Assembly (NCBI GenBank): GCA_019747615.1
Contig: JAIEQQ010000718.1
Location: forward strand, 1-7,203
Reading direction: 5' to 3'
DNA: 7,203 bases
From: Phycisphaerales bacterium
Lineage (GTDB): Bacteria > Planctomycetota > Phycisphaerae > Phycisphaerales > UBA1924
Position 1 is the first letter of the stretch, and each line of letters starts with the position of its first letter. Both the position numbers and the translations under genes were made by a program. Below, in pieces: positions 1-5,177 of the stretch. The notes under the pieces were generated by a model. The model made no database searches, was not told the origin of the DNA, and saw only the letters and a program-made list of their open reading frames with translations.

Positions 1-98
1 GCGTGCCAGAACACGCCGGAGGTCAGTACGATGCACCGACTCTCATAGCGACTGGTACAGAAAATGGGGGCAGGTCACCGCTGATCGGGGAAGTGGCG

Positions 99-1007
99 AT
101 GAAGACTGAGATTGCAATGCGTGGGCGAAGATGGGTTGAGCGATTGCTGCCTTGGGTTGGCATTGCGTGTCTCGTTGTGTCGCCGTGGATGCAGATCATC
201 GGTGCTGGGCATGGGGCGGGAACGGTTGCACGCCTGTCGCTCGCGGCGGTCAATGAGCGCGGGTGGTCAATGAATCTTCGGTACTGGCTTTTCGTACTTC
301 CGATTGTGTTGGGCGTAGTAGCGTGCGTGGCGCTCGTGTGGCGGGCGATGAGTGATCGATGCCCGCGGACAGTCGTCGCGGTGGGGGGGATCTCGGCATT
401 CGCCGCGTGGTTCATTCCGATCTGGCTATCGGAGATTTGGTTCGTGACAGCGGTCACGGGTGGGCTGGGATTGATGGCGGTCGTGATCATCGCGTTTAAG
501 ATTCGGGTTCCGTGCCCAGCATTCGCTCAACGTCACCTCGCGGGCGCGCGAGACGCGGCGGCGATGCTGGTCGTCGCGGAGCGTCCTGGCACGTGGCTTG
601 GTCGTTGCTTGCCGCTGTTCGGGATCGCTTGTCTTGTCGCGTCGCCGTGGATTCAGTTCGTCGATTCGGAGTATCAAGCCGGATCGGTCGCGACGTGTGC
701 GCGTGGCGCCATGAGCGAGCCCGAGTGGATGCTCTACCCGGAGTTGTGGCTCATCGTGCTTCCGATCGGCCTGGCGATTCCAGCGATCGCGGCGTTGGCG
801 TGGCGCGCGAGCGTTGATCGATGCCCGCGATTTGTCGTTGTTTTGGGCACCGCTTCGGCACTCGGGGCTTGGGTGACGCCAACACTCAGTTCGTACGACT
901 GGCTGCTGACCGGAGCGACGGGTATCTTGGGGGTGATCGCAGCCGCGATTCTCGCATCGGCGTTGCGAGTTCGACGGCACGCGAGTGGGGTTGCGAGGCG
1001 AGCTTGA
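99..1007 (+). CDS. Eight-helix membrane protein with internal duplication, unknown function
   Basis: The product is a 302-residue hydrophobic protein that I do not recognise as a named family. The frame is open from position 3 (GTG) and may continue off the left edge. I chose the ATG at 99 because GGGGAAG lies 5-7 bases before it and the residues ahead of it are polar and unremarkable. It contains two copies of a 126-residue unit at an exact spacing of 154 residues. Each has about four membrane helices and the conserved pieces GIACLV-x-SPW, W-L-x-VLPI, WRA-x2-DRCPR and a late W-x2-P. A polar linker of about 28 residues joins the copies. Both copies keep the Cys of GIACLV and of DRCPR, which could be structural or metal- or redox-related, but nothing proves that. 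It converges on the minus-strand gene that ends at 1314, so the two are not co-transcribed. Confidence is good that it is a real membrane protein and nil on function. Confidence 0.65.
   Translation: MKTEIAMRGRRWVERLLPWVGIACLVVSPWMQIIGAGHGAGTVARLSLAAVNERGWSMNLRYWLFVLPIVLGVVACVALVWRAMSDRCPRTVVAVGGISAFAAWFIPIWLSEIWFVTAVTGGLGLMAVVIIAFKIRVPCPAFAQRHLAGARDAAAMLVVAERPGTWLGRCLPLFGIACLVASPWIQFVDSEYQAGSVATCARGAMSEPEWMLYPELWLIVLPIGLAIPAIAALAWRASVDRCPRFVVVLGTASALGAWVTPTLSSYDWLLTGATGILGVIAAAILASALRVRRHASGVARRA
132..971 (+). repeat. Tandem duplication of a four-helix unit inside the membrane protein
   Basis: Unit 1 is 132-509 and unit 2 is 594-971. The protein alignment is gap-free over 126 residues with about 59 identities (roughly 47%). 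At DNA level most of it has diverged, but TGATCGATGCCCGCG is identical at 353-367 and 815-829. The even helix count per unit implies that both halves have the same membrane orientation (parallel duplication). Confidence 0.8.
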
Positions 1008-1016
1008 GCGATTACG

Positions 1017-1088
1017 CGGGTTGTGCTGTGCTCGCGTGGCGCGGGCTGCGCTTCACCCGTTGCGACATTTCGCAGCCCTGTTGGGGCC
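1017..1088 (+). repeat. Dispersed intergenic repeat family A, copy 1 (REP-like hairpin)
   Basis: It matches 4963-5034 in the same orientation without gaps. The first 40 bases are about 90% identical and the remaining 32 are much weaker, giving about 79% overall. The core is an imperfect hairpin: arms of about 20 bases (1017-1036 and 1040-1059) around a TGG loop, with a 7-bp inner stem (1030-1036/1040-1046, including one G-U) and a 5-bp outer clamp (CGGGT/ACCCG). It starts 10 bases after the stop of the upstream gene, a typical position for a terminator or REP-type element. Confidence 0.65.
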
Positions 1089-1102
1089 GGGATTGGGGGT
1101 GC

Positions 1103-1221
1103 CGCGGCGCGATCGACCCGTGCCTTCGCGGAGCCTCAGGCACGGCGTCCGAGTGCGCGGGGCTCGACCGTCATCCATGCCATTGGGATAGCCGGTGACA
1201 CTCGAGCGTGGCGAGGCCGTG
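1103..1221 (+). repeat. Dispersed intergenic repeat family B, copy 1
   Basis: It aligns to 6552-6670 without a gap (constant offset 5449), with about 98 of 119 bases identical. It contains a 7-bp perfect inverted repeat, CCGTGCC (1118-1124) and GGCACGG (1139-1145), around a 14-base loop. An outer partial stem pairs 1102-1110 with 1153-1160 around one bulged base. It lies between the 3' ends of two convergent genes. No open reading frame in it looks real, and no transposase is nearby. Confidence 0.8.
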
Positions 1222-1270
1222 GGCGCTGGTCTGCTCTTGGAAAGAAGGGGTACCCAGAGGCACGAGGTTT

Positions 1271-1313
1271 CGTTGATCCGTAGAAGAAGACCGTTGTCCA
1301 CGATCGATCAACG
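1271..1313 (-). terminator. Weak inverted repeat next to a stop codon
   Basis: CGTTGATC (1271-1278) and GATCAACG (1306-1313) form 8-bp arms around a 27-base loop, immediately after the stop of the 1314-2930 gene in its reading direction. There is no T-tract and the loop is long, so this is only a possible terminator stem. Confidence 0.2.
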
Positions 1314-2930
1314 TTAGAACGAGCAGCCGTTGAAGAAGATGCTGAAGAAGAGGTTGTAATCGCCTTCGGTGACGCCGTTGTTTACGAAGGGTGGGATGCC
1401 GCCGACGCCGAAGGGTGGGAGGGACTGGCCGGTGTCGTCAGCGATGTCGGCTGGGGAGCAGCGGTCAACGGGCGTGAAGGTGAGTGTCGCGGCGGTGCTG
1501 GTGGTGCTGCCGCAGGAGCCGGTGACTCGGCAGTCGTAGGTGCCCAGGTCCGCGACCTGGACGTTGGTGATCGTGAGCGTTGCCGTTGCGGCGGAGGGGT
1601 TGGTGGCAGTGTTGATCGCGACCCCGTCCTTGCGCCATTGGAAGCTGGGGATTCCGCCTGTGCCTGCCGCGCCGGCGTTGGCGGTGATGGAGAAGATTGC
1701 GGTGCCTGCTGGCGAGACCGCCGCAGGCTGCGGCTGGACGGTGATGCTCGGCGCGTTGCCGCCAGGGGAGTAACGCGCGAGGCGGTTGGCCGGTTGGCCA
1801 TCGGCGGTGGTGAAATCTCCGCCGACGATGACATCACCACCGGGCAGGACCTTGAGAGCGCGCACCGTGTTATTGACACCGAACCCGGCCCCCCCGAGCG
1901 ACGACCACGCGTTGATGCCCGGGGTGTAGCGCGCGATGTTGTTGCGACCGGAGACGCCGCCGGCGGAGGTGAAGCTGCCGCCGACGATGACGGTGCCGTC
2001 GAGCAAGACCGCCAGCGCGTTGACGGGGCCGTTGGTTCCCGCACCGACGGACGACCAGGCGCCCGTGGTTGGATTGACGCGGGCGATGTAGTTCCGGCCC
2101 GGCACGCCGCCGGCGGAGGTGAAGTCGCCGCCCACGATCGCCGTGCCATCGGGCAGGAGTGCCAGCGCTCTGACCGTTCCGCCGGTGCCCACACCGAGCC
2201 CAGTCCAGATACCGCTTACCGGATTGACGCGGGCGACGTAGTTGCGACCGGACACGCCGCCGGCCGACGTGAAGAGCCCACCCGCCAGCAGGTCACCATC
2301 TGGAAGAACGGCGAGGGCGAGGACCGAGTTATTGGTCCCGATCGTGCTCGGATCGCCCGACTGCAAGGCCCTCCAGCCTCCGAAGGTCAGTCGACCGATG
2401 CAGTTGAGTGTGACGTTTCCGCCCGTCGTGAAGGTGCCACCGGCGACTAGGTCGCCTGATGGCAGGAGGGCTGAGGCAAGGACCCAGTTGCTCATGCCTG
2501 TTCCGCCCGATGTCCAGCGGCCGGTCGTGCTCAGTTCGCACTTGCTGAAGCACGGAGGAAACTCCCCGCCCACGATCAGATCGCCCGACGGCAAAGCGGT
2601 CAGCGAGAAGACGGCCAAGCCGGGGCTCGGGCCGCTCGTCCCCACGCGCGACCAGGTGCCCGACGCGAAGCTGTAACGGCCGATGTAGGACGCCGTGCCG
2701 CCCGGAACGGGGAACCCGCCATACCCACCAACGACGACATCGCCGCCCGGCAGAACGTCGATCGCGTTGACCTGTGCGGTGGTCCCCGGTGTGCCGATGC
2801 CGGGAACCCAGGCCGCGGCACACTGGGCGTGGGCGGGCGCGGCGAGCGCGAAGGTCAGCGGCAGCGCGAGCGCGGCAACGGTCGAGCGGACGCGGGGCAG
2901 CAACAAGACAGACGGCAGATTGCGCATCAT
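1314..2930 (-). CDS. Secreted seven-repeat beta-propeller protein with Ig-like and GC-type dockerin-like domains
   Basis: This 538-residue exported protein probably sits on the cell surface or outside the cell. Residues 1-35 are a signal peptide (basic start, hydrophobic core near 17-31, cleavage at AHA|QC). Residues 54-392 hold seven repeats of about 40-53 residues, of the pattern V-x-A-L-x-x-L-P-x-G-D-x-x-V-G-G-x-F-T-S-A-G-G, then N-x-I-A-R and a W-x-x-L-G strand, like delta-60/Rax2-type propeller repeats. Residues 393-490 are an Ig-like domain (FQWRKDG, ADLGTYDC). Residues 491-538 are a GC-type dockerin-like tail that begins CSPADIADDTG and contains the near-terminal FFNGC. GGAG at 2937-2940 favours the second or third of three consecutive ATGs (2930 or 2927); the open frame to 3071 has no ribosome binding site. 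Repeat 2 is degenerate with a Cys pair (C127, C131). The ligand is unknown. It is a paralogue of 3111-4772. Confidence 0.88.
   Translation of the reverse strand: MMRNLPSVLLLPRVRSTVAALALPLTFALAAPAHAQCAAAWVPGIGTPGTTAQVNAIDVLPGGDVVVGGYGGFPVPGGTASYIGRYSFASGTWSRVGTSGPSPGLAVFSLTALPSGDLIVGGEFPPCFSKCELSTTGRWTSGGTGMSNWVLASALLPSGDLVAGGTFTTGGNVTLNCIGRLTFGGWRALQSGDPSTIGTNNSVLALAVLPDGDLLAGGLFTSAGGVSGRNYVARVNPVSGIWTGLGVGTGGTVRALALLPDGTAIVGGDFTSAGGVPGRNYIARVNPTTGAWSSVGAGTNGPVNALAVLLDGTVIVGGSFTSAGGVSGRNNIARYTPGINAWSSLGGAGFGVNNTVRALKVLPGGDVIVGGDFTTADGQPANRLARYSPGGNAPSITVQPQPAAVSPAGTAIFSITANAGAAGTGGIPSFQWRKDGVAINTATNPSAATATLTITNVQVADLGTYDCRVTGSCGSTTSTAATLTFTPVDRCSPADIADDTGQSLPPFGVGGIPPFVNNGVTEGDYNLFFSIFFNGCSF
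1323..1460 (-). repeat. C-terminal dockerin-like module, near-identical to 3117-3254
   Basis: These 46 codons, from the Cys of CSPADIADD to the Cys of FFNGC, match 3117-3254 at 131 of 138 bases. There is one amino-acid change (S/P) and five synonymous codon differences. The matching runs include 60 identical bases (1323-1382) and, after one mismatch, 40 more. See the matching finding for what this implies. Confidence 0.9.
1869..2327 (-). repeat. Tandem propeller repeats 4-6, 150-bp period
   Basis: Repeats 4 and 5 are exactly 50 codons each and repeat 6 is 53. The block encoding FTSAGGV recurs at 1954-1974, 2104-2124 and 2254-2274, an exact 150-bp step. The first two copies are identical over 21 bases and the third has two changes. 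The three carry the shared variant GGV-x-GRN, not seen in the other four repeats, which points to recent duplication or homogenisation of this part. Confidence 0.8.
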
Positions 2931-2936
2931 CATCGG

Positions 2937-2940
2937 CTCC
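2937..2940 (-). promoter_or_regulatory. Ribosome binding site deciding the start of the 1314-2930 gene
   Basis: On the minus strand the order is GGAG, CCG, ATG, ATG, ATG. Spacings to the three ATGs are 3, 6 and 9 bases, so 2930 (6) or 2927 (9) fits best. The upstream in-frame ATG at 3071 has no such site. Confidence 0.6.
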
Positions 2941-3037
2941 AACGGAGAGGACCAGCATGCGGGCAACGTGCCCAAACAGACCGACAGACTGGATGCCACC
3001 GGCGGCCGGGTGGGGCGCGTCGCGTGGCGTTGGCTGA

Positions 3038-3065
3038 AGTTTACTGCGTGTCTGCACACGCACAA
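3038..3065 (-). promoter_or_regulatory. Weak promoter-like pair for the 1314-2930 gene
   Basis: Reading on the minus strand, TTGTGC (3060-3065), a 16-base spacer and TAAACT (3038-3043) resemble -35 and -10 boxes. A start near 3031 would give a leader of about 100 bases. A 7-bp hairpin lies mostly inside the spacer. The match to consensus is partial, so this is tentative. Confidence 0.25.
3045..3062 (-). terminator. Perfect 7-bp hairpin between the two paralogues
   Basis: TGCGTGT (3045-3051) and ACACGCA (3056-3062) pair around a CTGC loop, 48 bases past the stop of the 3111-4772 gene in its direction. No T-tract follows on the minus strand. It could be a terminator for that gene, or an operator-like dyad for the next one because it overlaps the promoter-like spacer. 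Confidence 0.35.
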
Positions 3066-3110
3066 GAACATTTGATGACCAATCGCGCCCCGACATGCCC
3101 CTGGCGGGAT

Positions 3111-4772
3111 CTAGGGGCAGCCGTTGAAGAAGATGCTGAAGAAGAGGTTGTAATCGCCTTCGGTGACGCCGTTGTTGACGAAGGGTGGGATGCCGCCGAC
3201 GCCGAAGGGTGGGAGGGGCTGACCGGTGTCGTCGGCGATGTCGGCGGGGCTGCAGGAGGGGGCGGGAACGAATGAGAGTGTCGCGGGGGCGCTGGTGATG
3301 CTGCCGCAGGCGCTGCCGACGACGCAGTCGTACGTGCCGAGATCGGCGGCCTGGACGTTGTTCAGCACGAGGGTGCTCGTGAGGGCTGTAATGTTGGTGG
3401 TGATCGCGACGCCGCCCTTGCGCCATTGGAAGGTCGGCGTGGCCGAGCCGCCCAGCCCCGCCGTCGCGGTGATGCTGAAGGTCGTGTTGCTCGCTGGGGC
3501 GACGGTGCGCGACAGTGGCTGCAAGACGATGCTGGGCGCGGGGATGCCGGGGGAGTATCGGGCAAGGCGATTGGCGGTCACGCCACCGGCGGAGGTGAAA
3601 TCGCCGCCGAGGATCACGTCGCCACCGGGCAGGATGGTCGCGGCGGTGACGATGCCGTTGGTTCCGACCCCGAGCGCGGAGAAGGTGTTGTTGCGTGGGT
3701 TGTATCGGGCGACGTTGTTGGCTGAGACGCCACCGGCGCTGGTGAAGAGCCCGCCGATGATCACGTCGCCATCGGGCAGCTTGGCCAGGCAGTACACCGG
3801 GCCGTTGACCCCTGGCCCGAGGGGCTGCCAGACGCCGGTGCTCGGGTTGTATCGAACAACGCGGTTGGCTGGAGTGCCCCCGGCGGTGGTGAAATCCCCG
3901 CCGATGATCACGAGTGTCGACGAGATCACCAAGATGGCGCGCACGGTGTCGTTGGTCGTCCCGCCGATCGCGGACCAGGTGTCGGTGCTCGGGGTGTATC
4001 GGGCGACGCGGCTTGCGGTCGCGCCGCCGGCGGTCGTGAAGTCGCCGCCCGCCAACACACGGCCATCGGGCAGGATCCCAAGGGCGGAGACGTTGGCGCT
4101 GACCCCGATGTTGTTGACGACGCCGGTGGAGGGGAGCGGCTCAAATCCGGCGAAGGTGGCGCGGGCGACGCGGTTGACCGTCACGCCCCCGGCCTCAGTG
4201 AAGGTGCCACCAGCGTAGAGGTCGCCATCCGGCGCCGGGGCCAGTGCAAAGACAAACCCATTGGTGTTGGTGCCCAGCGCTCTGGCAGAGTTGGTACTCG
4301 GGTTGTAGCGGGCGATACGGTTGGAGAACGCACCCGAAGAGGAGGAGAAATCCCCGCCGATGAACACCTCGCCCGACGGCGACATCGCCAGTGCTTTGAC
4401 GGCGATTCCGGGAGAAGGGATCGAGGAAGCCCACGAGTTGGTGCTCGGGTTGTAGATGCCGAAACAACCAAAGGTCGGCATGCCGCCGAAGCCGCCGACG
4501 GCGACCCGGCCGTCGGGCATCGTCGCCAGCGCGTTGACGGTGAGTGATGCTCCCGGCGTGCCGATGCCCGGCACCCAGGCCGCGGGGCACTGGGCTTGGG
4601 CGGGGGCGGCGCACACCGACGTCAGAAGCAGCGCCAGGGTAACGATCTCGCATCGAGCTCCTCGTGCGAGCATCGCTGGTGCGAGGAGAGGGGCGATCGG
4701 GGGCGGCGCGGTCGCGGTCGATCGCTGAATCTCGCGAACGCTGTTGACGATGAACGTTTGTACGTTGATCAT
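3111..4772 (-). CDS. Secreted seven-repeat beta-propeller protein with Ig-like and GC-type dockerin-like domains (paralogue)
   Basis: This 553-residue exported protein has the same domain order as its downstream neighbour. The hydrophobic core of the signal peptide is at about 43-56, with cleavage near AQA|QC (residue 60). Seven repeats span 78-411, an Ig-like domain 412-506 and the dockerin-like tail 507-553. The start at 4772 (MINVQTF) is preceded by GAAGAG at 6 bases. It leaves an unusually long 42-residue stretch before the hydrophobic core. The internal Met at residue 34 (4673) would give a more normal signal peptide but has no purine-rich site. The open frame back to 5171 crosses hairpins and repeat A and is not coding. 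Repeat 5 has lost the usual P-x-G turn (ISSTLVIIGG). The likely role is extracellular binding or surface structure; the partner is unknown. A 180-bp gap separates it from the 1314-2930 gene. Confidence 0.88.
   Translation of the reverse strand: MINVQTFIVNSVREIQRSTATAPPPIAPLLAPAMLARGARCEIVTLALLLTSVCAAPAQAQCPAAWVPGIGTPGASLTVNALATMPDGRVAVGGFGGMPTFGCFGIYNPSTNSWASSIPSPGIAVKALAMSPSGEVFIGGDFSSSSGAFSNRIARYNPSTNSARALGTNTNGFVFALAPAPDGDLYAGGTFTEAGGVTVNRVARATFAGFEPLPSTGVVNNIGVSANVSALGILPDGRVLAGGDFTTAGGATASRVARYTPSTDTWSAIGGTTNDTVRAILVISSTLVIIGGDFTTAGGTPANRVVRYNPSTGVWQPLGPGVNGPVYCLAKLPDGDVIIGGLFTSAGGVSANNVARYNPRNNTFSALGVGTNGIVTAATILPGGDVILGGDFTSAGGVTANRLARYSPGIPAPSIVLQPLSRTVAPASNTTFSITATAGLGGSATPTFQWRKGGVAITTNITALTSTLVLNNVQAADLGTYDCVVGSACGSITSAPATLSFVPAPSCSPADIADDTGQPLPPFGVGGIPPFVNNGVTEGDYNLFFSIFFNGCP
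3117..3254 (-). repeat. C-terminal dockerin-like module, near-identical to 1323-1460
   Basis: This is the second copy of the 46-codon C-terminal module. The spacing between copies is 1794 bases and the orientation is direct. Outside this block the Ig domains have many synonymous and amino-acid differences: the seven codons for DLGTYDC already differ at three synonymous sites. Confidence 0.9.
3540..4541 (-). repeat. Seven tandem propeller repeats in the 3111-4772 gene
   Basis: The repeat boundaries are residues 78-123, 124-172, 173-226, 227-275, 276-324, 325-373 and 374-411. The shared core is G-G-D-F-T-(S/T)-A-G-G followed by N-R-x-A-R-Y-(N/T/S)-P. The last repeat stops before the W-x-x-L-G strand. 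The mature N-terminus (AAWVPGIGTPG) looks like that missing strand, as expected for a ring closed by N- and C-terminal strands. Confidence 0.85.
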
Positions 4773-4778
4773 TGGGTG

Positions 4779-4784
4779 CTCTTC
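4779..4784 (-). promoter_or_regulatory. Ribosome binding site for the 3111-4772 gene
   Basis: GAAGAG lies 6 bases before the ATG at 4772 on the minus strand. It is the only purine-rich site near any candidate start. The region before the alternative ATG at 4673 is pyrimidine-rich (CTCTCCTCG), so 4772 is preferred. Confidence 0.5.
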
Positions 4785-4820
4785 AAGACGATGTAAATAC
4801 GCGCGAAACGAACTGCTTTC

Positions 4821-4848
4821 AGTGTACTTCGCGTCTGTCCGATTGCCA
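4821..4848 (-). promoter_or_regulatory. Promoter-like pair for the 3111-4772 gene
   Basis: Minus strand: TGGCAA (4843-4848), 16 bases, TACACT (4821-4826). It sits in the least GC-rich part of the gap and would give a leader of about 42 bases. The same arrangement, including the flanking CAT before TGGCAA, occurs before the HAF-like gene at 6396-6425. Matches to the sigma-70 consensus are only partial. Confidence 0.3.
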
Positions 4849-4920
4849 TGACGTTTGAATGAGCTCTGGTAAGTCGTGAGGCGAACTTGGTGACCCGGGT
4901 CATTGGTCCGGCGGAGTCCT

Positions 4921-4937
4921 CTGCCCCGCCGGGGCAG
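4921..4937. terminator. GC-rich hairpin CTGCCCC-GCC-GGGGCAG
   Basis: A perfect 7-bp stem with a 3-base loop, with no T-tract on either side. It lies between repeat A and the promoter-like boxes of the 3111-4772 gene. It could end transcripts from the HAF-like gene or be part of the same intergenic element. Confidence 0.3.
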
Positions 4938-4962
4938 TCTAGAGAAGGAGACGTGCTTTCCA

Positions 4963-5034
4963 CGGGTTGCGCTGCGCCCGCGGGGCGCGGGCTGCGCTTC
5001 ACATGTGGCGACGTGCCGCGGCCGCTTCGGGGCC
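4963..5034 (+). repeat. Dispersed intergenic repeat family A, copy 2
   Basis: This is the partner of 1017-1088. It has a 7-bp stem GCCCGCG/CGCGGGC (4976-4982/4986-4992) with a GGG loop. The base that differs inside the stem between copies (C here, T at 1032) keeps a pair on plus-strand RNA (C-G versus U-G). It lies downstream of the HAF-like gene. No copy of family B follows it here. Confidence 0.65.
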
Positions 5035-5096
5035 AAAGGCGAGCGGCCCGGAGCTGCTTTGCGTTCGTTGATCGTTAAGGATCGCCAGTCCAGCCG

Positions 5097-5121
5097 CACT
5101 GATCCCGCGGCGGGATCAGTG
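5097..5121 (-). terminator. Perfect 12-bp-arm palindrome downstream of the HAF-like gene
   Basis: CACTGATCCCGC (5097-5108) and GCGGGATCAGTG (5110-5121) flank a single G. In RNA this folds as a strong stem with a tight loop. It begins 56 bases past the stop of the 5178-6314 gene, so a terminator is the simplest reading. The lack of a following T-tract leaves room for an operator or mRNA-stability role. Confidence 0.5.
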
Positions 5122-5177
5122 GCACGGCGCGATGAACCAGCCGCGCGGAACGATGGACGACTGGGAATCAACTACGC

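Larger units (their letters stand above)
1008..1313. other. Convergent intergenic region, 306 bp
   Basis: This gap separates the stop of the plus-strand membrane protein from the stop of the minus-strand propeller protein. It holds one copy each of dispersed families A (1017-1088) and B (1103-1221), back to back, followed by a weak inverted repeat abutting the downstream stop codon. The short open frames here are not supported as genes. The likely role is termination or insulation between convergent transcripts, which is inference. Confidence 0.7.
4773..5177. other. Intergenic region, 405 bp, rich in hairpins
   Basis: From the stop of the HAF-like gene leftwards it holds a 12-bp-arm palindrome (5097-5121), a copy of repeat family A (4963-5034), a GC-rich hairpin (4921-4937), a promoter-like pair (4821-4848), a more AT-rich stretch near 4785-4830 and the ribosome binding site of the 3111-4772 gene. 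No separate gene is supported. It probably combines the terminator of one gene with the promoter of the next. Confidence 0.65.

Noticed and set aside
3..98. Coding from the GTG at position 3
   Set aside because: The frame is open, but a good ribosome binding site precedes the ATG at 99 and the extra residues show no family signal. It cannot be fully excluded because of the window edge.
1103..1221. Family B as a tRNA or tRNA-like gene (it contains a T-loop-like GGGGCTCGACC)
   Set aside because: There is no cloverleaf with acceptor, D and anticodon stems, and the stems present do not have tRNA spacing.
1023..1283. Short plus-strand frames over family B (RAFAEP-like peptide) as a small protein
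   Set aside because: The similarity between copies is best explained at DNA/RNA level. The frames differ in start and length, and no ribosome binding site is present.
1869..2327. 150-bp direct repeats as a CRISPR array
   Set aside because: The repeats are coding propeller blades with no short-repeat/spacer structure and no cas genes.
1638..2450. Long plus-strand frame opposite the propeller gene
   Set aside because: Its repeated composition is the antisense image of the tandem repeats. There is no signal, domain or ribosome binding site.
2931..3071. In-frame extension of the 1314-2930 gene to the ATG at 3071
   Set aside because: No ribosome binding site at 3071, while GGAG sits just before the ATG cluster at 2927-2933. 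The extension would bury the signal peptide.
3226..4218. 330-codon plus-strand frame opposite the second propeller gene
   Set aside because: The regular repeats of about 49 residues mirror the sense repeats, and GC-rich codon bias keeps the antisense frame open.
4773..5171. In-frame extension of the 3111-4772 gene by 133 codons
   Set aside because: No ribosome binding site. The stretch runs through the 12-bp palindrome, repeat A and another hairpin, and would put over 170 residues before the signal-peptide core.
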